Program-made: the position numbers and the translations under genes
Notes under the pieces: generated by a model
Seen by the model: the letters and a program-made list of their open reading frames with translations, nothing else
What the model was told of the DNA's origin: nothing
Databases searched by the model: none
Source of the DNA: Triticum aestivum
Lineage: Eukaryota > Streptophyta > Magnoliopsida > Poales > Poaceae
Length of the DNA: 64,000 bases
Assembly: GCF_018294505.1 (NCBI RefSeq)
Contig: NC_057807.1
Span: forward strand, 138,538,747-138,602,746
Direction of reading: 5' to 3'
In this document: piece after piece, positions 10,561-20,113 of the stretch
Layout of the letters: every line of letters begins with the position of its first letter
Position numbering within the stretch: position 1 is the stretch's first letter

Positions 10561-12160
10561 AAACAATTGGGTACACCTTATACCACAGATCCGAAGGCAA
10601 GATCTTTGTTGCCAAGAATGGAACCTTTCTGGAGAAGGAGTTTCTCTCAAAAGAAGTGAGTGTGAGGAAAGTAGAACTTGATGAGGTAATTGTACCTTCT
10701 CTCAATTTGGAAAGTAGTTCATCAGAGAAATTCGTTCCCATGATGCCTAAACCAACTAGAGAGGAAGCTAATGATGATGATCATGAAACTTCCGATCAAG
10801 TTACTACTGAACCTTGTAGGTCAACTAGAGCACGATCCGCACCAAAGTGGTACAATAATCCTATTTTGGAAGTCATGTTACTAGACCATGACGAACCTAC
10901 GAATTATGAAGAAGCTATGATGAGCCCAGATTCTGATAAATGGCTTGAGGCCATGAAATCTGAGATATGATCCATGTATGAGAACAAAGTGTGGACTTTG
11001 GTGGATTTGCCCGATGATCCGCGACCCATAGAGAATAAATGCATCCAGAAGAAGACTTATGTTGATGGTAATGTTACTGTCTATAAAGCTCGAGTTGTTG
11101 CAAAAGGTTTTCAACAAGTTCAAGGAGTTGACTACATTGAGACTTTCTCACTCGTAGCGATGCTTAAGTCTGTCCGAATCATGTTTGCAATTGCCACATT
11201 TTATGATTATGAAAACTGACAAATGGACATCAAAACTGCACTCCTTAATGAATTTCTTAAAGAAGAGTTGTATACGATGCAACCAAAAGGTTTTATCGAT
11301 CCTAAAGGTGCTAACAAAGTGTGCAAGCTCCAGTGATCCATATATGGACTGGTGCAAGCATCTCGGAGTTGGAATATATGCTTTGATGAGGTGATCAAAG
11401 CATATGGTTTTATACAGACTTTCGGAGAATCCTGTATTTACAAGAAAGTGAGTGGGAGCTCTATAGCATTTCTAATACTATATGTGGATGGCATATTGTC
11501 GATTGGAAATGATATAGAATTTCTTGATAGCATAAAAGGATACTTGAATAAAAGTTAATGAAAGACCTCGGTGAAGCTGCTTACATATTGGGCATCAAGA
11601 TCTATAGAGATAGATCAAGACGCTTGATAAGACTTTCAATGAGTACATACCTTGACAAGGTTTTGAAGGAGTTCAAAATGGATCAGTCAAAGAAGGAGTT
11701 CTTGCATGTATTGTAAGGTGTGAAGTTGAGTAAAGACTCAAAACCCGACCACGGCAGAAGATAAAGAGAGAATGAAAGTCATTCCCTATGCCTCAGCCAT
11801 AGGTTTAATAAAGTATGCCATGTTGTGTACCAAACCTGTTGTGTACCTTGCCATGAGTTTGGCAGGGGTACAATAGTGATCCACGACTAGATCACTAGAC
11901 AGCGGTCAAAATTATCCTTAGTTACCTTAAAAAGTACTAAGGAAATGGTTCTCGATTATGGAGGTGATAAAGAGTTCGTCGTAAAGAGTTGCGTCGATGC
12001 AAGCTTTGACGCTGATCTAGATGACTCTAAGTCTCAATCTAGATACATATTGAACATGGGAGTAATTAGCTAGAGTAGCTCCATGCAAAGCATTGTAGAC
12101 ATAGAAATTTGCAAAATACATACGGATCTGAATGTGGCAGACCCGTAGACTAAACTTCTC
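10473..12160 (+). pseudogene. Copia reverse transcriptase/RNase H remnant
   Basis: RVT_2-type polymerase. An open stretch at 10473-10970 covers the linker and polymerase start (EAMMSPDSDKWLEAMKSEI) and is separated by a TGA from 10974-11219 (MYENKVWTLVDLP, KARVVAKGFQQVQGVDY). The later part at 11352-11558 has SSIAFLILYVDGILSIGND, where Copia RT has the YVDD active site; here the second Asp is Gly (YVDG). After another shift, DLGEAAYILGIKIYRDRSRR and the RNase H region run to about 12160 with several stops. Inactive. Confidence 0.82.
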
Positions 12161-12197
12161 TCACAAGCAAACACATGATCACACCTTAGTACTCTTT

Positions 12198-12341
12198 GGG
12201 TGTTAATCACATGGTGATGTGAACTAGATTATTGACTCTAGTAAACCCTTTGGGTGTTGGTCACATGGCGATGTGAACTATGGGTGTTAATCACATGACG
12301 ATGTGAACTATTGGTGTTAAATCACATGGCGATGTGAACTA
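12198..12341 (+). repeat. Four-copy tandem repeat beside the polypurine tract
   Basis: A 28-30 bp unit (GGGTGTTAATCACATGGTGA and so on, ending GATGTGAACTA) occurs at about 12198, 12252, 12282 and 12312. The second Angela copy in this window has only two such units near its 3' LTR (39752-39825, inverted), so the array expanded in this copy. Confidence 0.8.
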
Positions 12342-12354
12342 GATTATTGACTCT

Positions 12355-12370
12355 AGTGCAAGTGGGAGAC
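12355..12370 (+). other. Polypurine tract of the first Angela element
   Basis: The sequence agtgcaagtgggagac lies directly before the 3' LTR. The same text appears inverted beside the 3' LTR of the second Angela copy (39737 onward). Confidence 0.7.
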
Positions 12371-14124
12371 TGAAGGAAATATGCCCTAGAGGCAATAATA
12401 AAGTTGTTATTTTATATTTCCTTATTTCATGATAAATGTTTATTATTCATGCTAGAATTGTATTAACCGGAAACTTGATACGTGTGTGGATACATAGACA
12501 AAACACCGTGTCCCTAGTAAGCCTCTACTAGACTAGCTCGTTAATCAAAGATGGTTAAGTTTCCTTATGATAGACATTGTTGACATTTTATGAACGGGAT
12601 CGCATCATTAGGAGAATGATGTGATGGACAAGACCCATCCGTTAGCTTAGCATTATGATCGTTCAATTTTATTGCTATTGCTCTCTTCATGTCAAATACA
12701 TATTCCTTTGACTATGAGATTATGCAACTCTCGTATACCGGAGGAATGCCTTGTGTGCTATCAAACATCACAACATAACTTGGTGATTATATAGATGCTC
12801 TACAGGTATCTCCGAAGGTGTTTGTTGGGTTGGCATAGATCGAGATTAGGATTTGTCACTCCGAGTATCGGAGAGGTATCTTTGGGCCCTCTCGGTAATA
12901 TACATCATAAGAAGCCTTGCAAGCGAAGTGACCAATGAGTTAGTTGCAGGATGATGTATTATGGAACAAGTAAAGAGACTTGCTGGTAATGAGATTGAAC
13001 TAGGTATGAAGATACCAACGATCGAATCTCGGGCAAGTAACATACCGATGACAAAGGGAATAACGTATGTTGTCATAACGATTCGACCGATAAAGATCTT
13101 GGTAGAATATGTGGGAGCCAATATGAGCATCCAGGTTCTACTATTGGTTATTGACTGGAGAGGTGTCTCGGTCGTGTCTACATAGTTCTCGAACCCGTAC
13201 GGTCCACACGCTTAACGTTTGATGACGATATTGTATTATATGAGCTATGTAATTTGGTGACATAATATTGTTCGGTGTCTTGGATGAGATCACGGACATG
13301 ATTAGGAGTCTCGAAATGGTCGAGAGGTAAATATTGATATATAGGACAATGGTATTCAGACACCGGAAGTGTTTTGGAGGGTACCGGGTACTTACCGGGT
13401 CATCGAAAAGGAGTTTCAAGCACCCCCGACAAAGATATGGGCCAAGAGAGGGAACACACCATCCCATAAGGGGCTGGTGCGCCCCTATACAGGCCAGCCC
13501 TATGAGGAGGTGAAGGAAAGAGCAGAGGGCAAGGAAAGTGTGGAGTAGGTCTCCCCCTTCCTTCCCTCCCCCCCTCTCTCCTTCCCCCTTGTTTATACAA
13601 GGTAAGGGGGCGCCCCTTGGGAAACCCCAAGTAGGATTCAGATCCTACTTGGGGCGCCCCATGGCTGCCTCCCCTCCCCTCCCACCTATATATATGTGGG
13701 GAGGGCGCCTAGAACACATAATATCAATTGTTAGCCGTGTGCGGCGCCCCCCTCCACAGTTTACACCCCCGGTCATATTCTCGCGGTGCTTAGGTGAAGC
13801 CCTGCATGGATCACTTCACCATCCCCGTCACCATGCCATCGTGTTGACGGAACTAATCTACTACCTTACACCTTGCTGGATCAAGAGGACGAGGGACGTT
13901 ATCGAGCTGAATGTGTGGAGAACTCGAAGATGCCGTACGTTTGGTACTTGATCGGTCAGAGCTAGAAGAAGTTTGACTACATCAACCGTGTTGGCAAACG
14001 CTTCCACTTTCGGTCTACGAGGGTACGTAGACACACTCTCCCCTCTCTTTGCTATGAATCTCTTAGATAGATCTTGCGTGAGCGTAGGATTTTTTTTTGA
14101 AATTGCATGCTATGTTCCCCAACA
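12371..14124 (+). repeat. 3' LTR of the first Angela element
   Basis: The LTR is 1754 bp, starting TGAAGGAAATATGCCC (canonical TGTTGG mutated to TGAAGG) and ending TATGTTCCCCAACA. A TATA-like tatatatat lies at about 13686-13694. It is homologous to the inverted LTRs at 31291-33011, 37961-39736 and 44828-46604, but differs most from them in the GC-rich part around 13430-13760. Confidence 0.88.
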
Positions 14125-14611
14125 GACAACAACTTAGGTGACATCAGATCTGCCTTCTTGGCTCAGGGGCCGGGGGTGGTCACGGCGTCGCATGACTCCT
14201 CCCCGTTGAGGGTGGTGTCTCATCGTCATGAACATGAGGGAAGGGGATCAAGGTGGAGAGCCAAGAGGTTGGGCGGGACTCCTCCTTGCCAGTCTGTGGG
14301 GAAGTATGGTGTGAAGAGAGAGAACATCATGGTGAATGTGAGGTGGGCATCATTTGGTTCTAAAGAAGAGGCTCCAGTGAGAAATGTCCTCCTATGAAAA
14401 GAAACCTGGAGATAGTCCGGACAACCATATTTCTCCCCGCATATGGGATGGATTTGGATGAGTCCGGACTGTTCACATTAAATTTTGAGGAGTCTGCTAG
14501 ACGCCCATTTCATGTTCAAACACGCCCAGCTGTCTGAGTGAGAAATGAGCTTCGATCTTTTAATCATTTGTATGCGTTGTAGCCCGTAACATCGCACGGG
14601 CATTCTACTAG
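14125..14611 (+). mobile_element. Helitron-like 3' end (5' end not located)
   Basis: The segment ends with the hallmark of plant Helitron 3' termini: a hairpin (GCCCGT at 14582-14587, loop AACATCGC, ACGGGC at 14596-14601), a short spacer, then CTAG (14608-14611) followed by host T. No matching 5' TC start was recognised, and the left side meets the Angela LTR, so the element may be truncated. A short + strand frame at 14107-14397 crosses the LTR boundary and is not a gene. Confidence 0.5.
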
Positions 14612-14938
14612 TACTTGGTGGTGGATCAGACTTCATGTGTAACATATTTTTTTCCTTCTTTTTTGGAATTTACGATGGATAATTTAACTTCATGTGTGTG
14701 TTTGTACGTATAGCGGTTTTCTAAGGATTTTTTTGCGACAGATTTTGTAAGGATTGATACCGCAAATATCCTCACGATGACAACTCATTGCCTTGTAATA
14801 CAATGCATAAGGTAATAAATGCCTTGCAGTGCATCATGATGAGCTGTCCTTGACATCCAGTAAGCAACACCTCATTAATGAGTATGATTATTTCCTTCAA
14901 TTTATTATGGTGAAATGCAATCTCCGTGCATAGTTCCA

Positions 14939-14945
14939 TATAAAG
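14939..14945 (+). promoter_or_regulatory. TATA box of the small peptide gene
   Basis: TATAAAG lies 110 bp upstream of the peptide start codon at 15055. That would put transcription start near 14970 and give a leader of about 80 nt. The surrounding sequence is low-copy in appearance. Confidence 0.45.
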
Positions 14946-15054
14946 AGATTTCTGGAGACCTGCTGTGACAACAGAAAGAAAAATATCTCTTCAGGAGTAG
15001 AAAGATTGTTCACTCTATCCCGGGTCATCTTTGCTGCCAAGAATAGACGAGGCG

Positions 15055-15240
15055 ATGGCGATGGGTCACCTCCATGCCTTCCTAGTTTCCCTCCTCGTGC
15101 AGATCTTCCCGCTCTTGACGATTGCTGCGTCGGTGAAGGTGCAAGGCAGGCCTGTGAACCCGGAGTCGACACCCGGTTGTTGTCTCACTCCCGTTTGCTG
15201 TTTCAACCACCCCAAGTGCTGCCAAAGCGCCATTCCCTGA
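15055..15240 (+). CDS. Putative small secreted cysteine-rich peptide
   Basis: A 61-residue open frame beginning MAMGHLHAFLVSLLVQIFPL. The hydrophobic N-terminus, with a likely cleavage region after TIAA, looks like a signal peptide. The mature part (about 35 residues) is rich in Pro, Ser and Thr and has six cysteines as three adjacent pairs, CC-x4-CC-x5-CC, near the C-terminus. An upstream in-frame ATG at 15031 would add eight residues before the signal peptide, so the start at 15055 is preferred. A TATA box lies upstream and AATAAA at 15416-15421, so a complete short gene is plausible. I do not recognise the family. A secreted signalling or defence role is only an inference. Helitron-like ends lie on both sides (14611 and 15818). 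Confidence 0.55.
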   Translation: MAMGHLHAFLVSLLVQIFPLLTIAASVKVQGRPVNPESTPGCCLTPVCCFNHPKCCQSAIP

Positions 15241-15415
15241 CGGCCAACCTCTGGGCTTGATCTCCTCCCTGTCCCCGCAACTCGCAGTGTATCATTGACG
15301 TGAGCGTACTGGATCTGTGTTGACTGGCATGATTCTGCTGCTTCTCATCTCTCTTGATACAGTTTTAGAAATGTTAACTGCTTTCAGTTACTTTGTTGTA
15401 CCGTCACACCTTGAT

Positions 15416-15421
15416 AATAAA
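15416..15421 (+). promoter_or_regulatory. Polyadenylation signal
   Basis: AATAAA about 175 bp after the peptide stop codon, consistent with a short 3' untranslated region. The hexamer is common by chance in AT-rich DNA. Confidence 0.35.
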
Positions 15422-15817
15422 GTGGGGGAGATTGCTGTTGGTTTTTGAGGAGTTCTATGTAACAAATTTGTCCATGCTCGTTTTCTCCAACTTGATTTTG
15501 GCCCTCTAAAAGATCTTGTGAATATTTAGTAGATAAGCAATGGCGCTCAGGTTTGTGAGGACTTGTGCGGTGGGAATGATTAATGGGTGGGCATAAAAAC
15601 GGGATCGAAAAAAAAACCTTGAGTGGAATATGATCAGTGGTACTTTTACACCTTAAAGACACTTTCATAGCTTCGATAACCCTCAACTGTTCGAAATTAC
15701 CAAGCATAAAATTGTGCTCTTCGTGCTTAGTAAAATGTTTCTGGAATTGTTTGTTTGTAGATTATATAGTGATTTAGAAATGAGGATGGCTAATTGATTA
15801 TATCGAAATTGTAGAAA

Positions 15818-15850
15818 CTAGTCGTCTGTCGCACGGTTTAACCATGCATC
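15818..15850 (-). mobile_element. Helitron-like 3' end on the minus strand
   Basis: On the minus strand the sequence reads GCATGGT TAA ACCGTGC, a 7-bp stem with one G-T wobble, then GACAGACGA and CTAG (15818-15821) followed by T. This is the Helitron 3'-end layout; the body would extend to the right. The other end was not found. Confidence 0.4.
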
Positions 15851-16549
15851 TTTTTGTGGGATGAATTTAAACACGCCAAATTATTAAATCAAATTTTGCA
15901 AAACATCGTTTGTAGCATTTGTTCATTGTTCGTTAATCTAGCGGGTTAGAGATGGTTGTTCATAGGACAAAGACCACAACCGAAAGAGTTAATTTATGTT
16001 TTTGACAGAAAAATAGTAATTAATGGTCAAAATTTATCTACATGTAGTTTGTAGGTCGGCAACAACTGAGAATAAAAAGGTAACAAGTACATATATCACT
16101 ACAATATGCTTGAATTTTTTTAAACGACAAGGCTAAAATCCGACCGGTCGGAAACTCGCAACGGATCCGAACGATCCAGATCATGCGCGCGCTCGTCTTC
16201 CTTCTTTGCTGATTTTCTGGCTCCTATTCTATCGGTATTAATTAGCGTTTCCTCTAAAATCGCACCTGCCACATTTTTACTGCTCCGATCCTGCCGTGAT
16301 TTTTTCTCCCACCCCGAAATCTTGCAACAATTAATGCTGGACTAATTAGCCAACAAATAAGCATGCATATGACACGTTTTTTACGGGATTATTAAAGCAA
16401 TGGTCATGAGCCACTGCACGACACATTTAACGGAACCAACAAAGGTTGTGCATGCTCGTTTTATGGGATTAATGCCTCGTTTAGTGGCTCTGCCTTGAGC
16501 CGTGCGCCTTTAGTGCTAAAATCAATGCTTGATTAAAGGACAAAAATAT

Positions 16550-17354
16550 GGACGTCAATAACTGCCACACGTGTGGCAGAAAAAAGACGCATCACACGTC
16601 TCTAATGCAAATAGATTGCCACGTTATCGCATGCATGCATGCGTGTATCTTTTTGGATTTTCAGTTTTTAAAATATTTTTCTCTTAAATGAAAAATTCGA
16701 TTGAAGATCCGTTTTCACCATTAAATCCCTCGTGACGAGATCTTCAAACTAGATCTCATATCGATATATTTCGGCGAAATTTTTTTGGGTTAAAAGTTGC
16801 CATGTCTATTGCACATGAATTGCCATGATATTTACACTGAAGTTGCCATGATATGTTTCAACTATTTTCTTTTACATTTAAAAATAAATTTTAACATATT
16901 ATAAAACGAACAATTAAGAAACTAGACTTGCCATGCACCATAATGCAGTTAAAATTGTCATGGTTCAATAAAAAAATATTTTCATGGTCAAAGTACTGGA
17001 ATTGCCATCATCAAAAAACTAAACTTGCCATGATCTATAAACTAAAATTGTCACATGACAACTTTAGTTTAAGCACTATGGCAACTATAGTGTAAATATC
17101 ATGGCAACTTCTGGGCAAAAAAAGTTCGTCGAAAAATATCAACATGAGGTCTAGTTTTGAAGATCTCGTCGAGACGGATTTAATGGTGAAAACGGATTTT
17201 TAGTTCGCTTTTTTATTTAGGAGATAAAACATTTTAAGTCGAAAACCAAAAAGATTTCTGCTGATGTCATCCATTCATACGTGGTAAAATGAGTGGTGAT
17301 GGAGGCGTATGGGCGATCTGCAAATGCCCACACGTGTGGGCGTTAGTTTTTCCG
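16550..17354. mobile_element. Mutator-like foldback element with 9-bp TSD
   Basis: An 805-bp element whose two halves are inverted copies of each other. Inverted text includes atctttttgg (left) with ccaaaaagat (right), gagatcttcaaactagatct with agatctagttttgaagatctc-type sequence, and the gttgccatgatatttacact stretch. Each end carries a perfect 16-bp palindrome around CACGTG (16563-16578 TGCCACACGTGTGGCA; 17326-17341 GCCCACACGTGTGGGC). It is flanked by a perfect 9-bp duplication, CAAAAATAT (16541-16549 and 17355-17363), the size made by Mutator transposases. It has no coding frame. Confidence 0.8.
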
Positions 17355-17459
17355 CAAAAATATAGGTAATTCATGGGATTTGATCCTTGGTCATTGGATT
17401 AGTACATTTGCCCAATAACCACCTATTCTATGCCTAGTTCTTGTGTAGATGAAAGGGCA

Positions 17460-18900
17460 TTTTCATAGTTGACTTTTCGTTTCTATATTACCATCATAGA
17501 AAAAACCCATCTATGTAGTGCTAATAGAGTGAAATATACTTCACCATGCATGGCTATGATAGTGTGGCCACAAAACGCCTTGATGGTACCGGCGGACATT
17601 GTTAATGCGATGGGGTCAATATATAAAAAGCATGGTAATTTACGCGTCGCACACCTGATGACTTACGTACAAACATTATGATAACTTTGACGGGAGTGGG
17701 GGGTTGTTGAAAACATACCCTGATAACTTACGTGTGAAGAGCATGGTAATTTACACATCACACACCTGATAACTTGCGTACAAACACTGTCATAACTTTA
17801 CCGAGGATGGGGGTTGTTGTAATACACCCCCGATATCTTCTACATGAATACATGGTAATTTATGCATCATGAACCAGATAACTTATGTGCAATACATTGA
17901 TAACTTTTAACACAGGGGAATAAAGTTGAAGAAATATGTCCTCGGTAATTTTTGTGCGAATAACATGGTAATTTACGCACCGCGGACCTGATAACTTACG
18001 TATAAACATGATGATAACTTTGACTCGGTAACTCATGTGTAAATAACTTGATAATATATGCACAACTGAGTTGATAATTTACATGGTGATAACTTAGTTA
18101 ACCTAGGCCTGGTAACTTTTTGATCGAAAAAATTGTCGAAATATACCAACATGAGATCTAGTTTCGAAGGTCTCGCCCCAATGAATTTCTCATGTGAAAC
18201 CAATTTTTGTAACAGAGCGATTGTTTGAGTTGCAAAACATTTTCAATTTTTTTAAAAAATTTGGTGGAATCCTCCTGGACATTAGCATTTTGCGCCCTCT
18301 AGAGCATGCGTGAATGTGCACGTGTGAGGAAGGTCAAAGAAACAAATTTATATGCCCCTGTAATTTCTGTGTGAACAACATGATAACTTATGCTCAACTG
18401 ACATGATAACTTACGTAGCACATCCGTGATAACTTTTTATCCCCAAAAAAGCCGTCGGAACATACCAACACGGGATCTAGTTTTGAAGATATCATCACGA
18501 CGAATCTTTTATGTGAAAACAATTTTTCGATCAGAGCGATGGTTTGAGGTACAAAACATTCGGAAGTTTTAAAATAAGAAGAATCTAGGATAACATCAAC
18601 GGTTTTTGTCATCTAGGGCATGCATCGTGTGCACGTGGGGAGAAAGGTTGGAAAACCATTTTTATGTCTGATAATTTCTGTGAAAACAGCTTTGTAAATT
18701 AGGTGTAAAGACATGATAACTTACGTAGCCCAGACCTGGTAACTTTTTTCGCGGAAAAAATGGTCGGAACATACCAACATGGAATCTAGTTTCGATGATC
18801 TCATCGCGACGAACATTTTATATGAAAACGGCTTGTCAATCGGATCGACGGTGTGAGCTACAAAACATTTAAAGTTTTGAAATAGAAAGAATCTTTTACT
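17460..18900. repeat. Degenerate tandem array (ATAACTTACGT and GATCTAGTTT modules)
   Basis: The first part (17630-18100) repeats CTGATAACTTACGT, CATGGTAATTTAC and GATAACTTT motifs in units of about 100-130 bp. The second part has three units about 310 bp apart (near 18130, 18445 and 18755), each with CATACCAACATGGGATCTAG-like text, a gatctc-tcgcgacgaa block, TATGTGAAAAC and GAGCTACAAAACATT. Related text forms the inner part of the foldback element and recurs at 60535-60600. No gene is visible; the short frames present are chance. Confidence 0.65.
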
Positions 18901-19029
18901 GACATTATTTGTTTTCTCTTGTACTTAGTTTGCATGCATGTATGAAAATAGAATCAACACGTACATGCCTTCATCAGTCCCGAAAGAGATTAGTAATTAT
19001 GGAAAAGAAGAATTAAATGTATAATCTCT

Positions 19030-19829
19030 ACTTTTAATGGACGAGTTGGTGAATAGTGTTCGCAGTTTATTTTTCGCTGTTTTTTTTCGTCACCTTTTTT
19101 TTTCGGTCACCTCCCCCCGTCCCCACCCCACACACGCACTGCAGAAGAAAAAACCAGCTCTCAGGAAACATCGCTCCTCCCGATCTCCCGTCGAAAAGAA
19201 AAACGCAGGGACGAGTCGCTCCTGTCTCCTAGCCCCTCACGCGCTAGGGTTCCTCACGCCGCCGTCGTCGCCGCCGCCGCATGGGTGTTCGTCGACTGGC
19301 CCTGCCTCCGGCCGCCGCCACTGCAGCCGCCCACCTCCATCCTCTCCCCAACCTCGTCGGCCTCCAATCCACTCCACTCCTCCGCGGGCGCCACCAAACC
19401 GCAGCCGCCCTCTCCCCGCACCCGTACCCAAGGACTCAGCCGGCGGCCAGATCCGCCCCTCCCACTCACCCAACTCTCCCTCAGTCACCGCCATCTAGGC
19501 CTGCTGATTTCGGCGGCGCCTAGAACACTCCTCCTGTGCTTGCCTCGCCCCGCTGCGTGCCTGCGTCCACCCATCCAGCTGGATTCGCCGCTCCTCGGTG
19601 GCAAGGGCTTCGATCGCCTCCAACTCCAGCGGTTCATCTCCGACGCCTACCCAGCCTCCACGCGCAGCTCTGTCTCCTGGATGGACTTTCCCTGGTCGAG
19701 GACGACCGGTTCTTCCTCAACCTCCAAGGATGCGCGCAGAGGTGTGGAGCCTGGCCGGAGAGATGAGGAAGGGCACTCGGAGGCAGAGCACTGGGAGGGG
19801 ATTGGAGGGGCCTAAGGTGGACGGGTGAG
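19030..19829 (+). other. GC-rich, CT-rich leader-like region, no supported gene
   Basis: After AT-rich repeats the base composition changes sharply to GC-rich with CCG/CGC trinucleotide runs. Long overlapping frames exist on both strands and in all phases, as expected from GC-rich DNA with few stops. CT-rich runs (19080-19120) and the position before the spliced remnant at 19830-20113 suggest the 5' part of a former gene, but no protein family was recognised. Confidence 0.4.
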
Positions 19830-20113
19830 AGGGCCGAGTGCCTAGCGGCGTCAGAAACAACGACAGATATCTGGGGCGCCATCATCTGTATCATCGGGTA
19901 CGTTTCCTCCTCCTCATTCTGCGATTTTGCCACCACCAACCTGGCTGTTGGTCTGATGTGTGTGATCTGCTGGTGCGTGCCGTGAACAGGCTGCCCATCT
20001 CGTGCATCTGCCCGTGCTGCCTGTGCGTGACGCTGCTGCTGGAGGCGGCGGTGGAGCTCGTCAAGGCGCCGCTCCACGTCATGACGTGGTTCACCTCCAA
20101 GATACCCTGCTGA
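19830..20113 (+). pseudogene. Small spliced gene remnant, Cys-rich hydrophobic protein
   Basis: Two exons joined by an intron at 19898-19989 (GTACGT donor, GTGAACAG acceptor) give a continuous frame reading TTDIWGAIICIIGLPISCIC, then PCCLCVTLLLEAAVELVKAP, then LHVMTWFTSKIPC and a stop. The product would be about 70 residues with a hydrophobic membrane-associating core and a CxCPCCLC cluster, a layout typical of small uncharacterised plant membrane proteins. The frame has no ATG after the upstream stop at 19764-19766; the codon at 19830 is AGG followed by GCC GAG, which fits a lost ATG. It could also be a later exon of a larger gene. Function unknown. Confidence 0.5.

Larger units (their letters stand above)
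1..14124 (+). mobile_element. Angela/BARE-1-type Copia LTR retrotransposon, degenerate, split by a nested element
   Basis: A Ty1-copia element whose 5' LTR lies left of the window. Copia proteins are recognisable in order on the + strand: gag with a CCHC knuckle, pre-integrase/integrase, reverse transcriptase, RNase H, then polypurine tract and 3' LTR. The element is split between 2341 and 9856 by a 7.5 kb LTR element; removing that insert joins the two halves of the pre-integrase/integrase region. All reading frames carry stops or shifts, so this is a dead copy. The family call rests on the LTR ends and leader and was not database-checked. The right 5-bp target duplication would be GACAA (14125-14129); its left partner is outside the window. 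Confidence 0.9.

Noticed and set aside
13400..13951. Pro-rich frames in the first Angela LTR
   Set aside because: Same reasoning: C-rich LTR promoter region with chance open frames.
19037..19815. Several long overlapping reading frames on both strands (up to 176 codons)
   Set aside because: The region is very GC-rich, so stops are rare in all phases. The translations are Pro/Arg/Ala-rich without domains, and no single frame is favoured.
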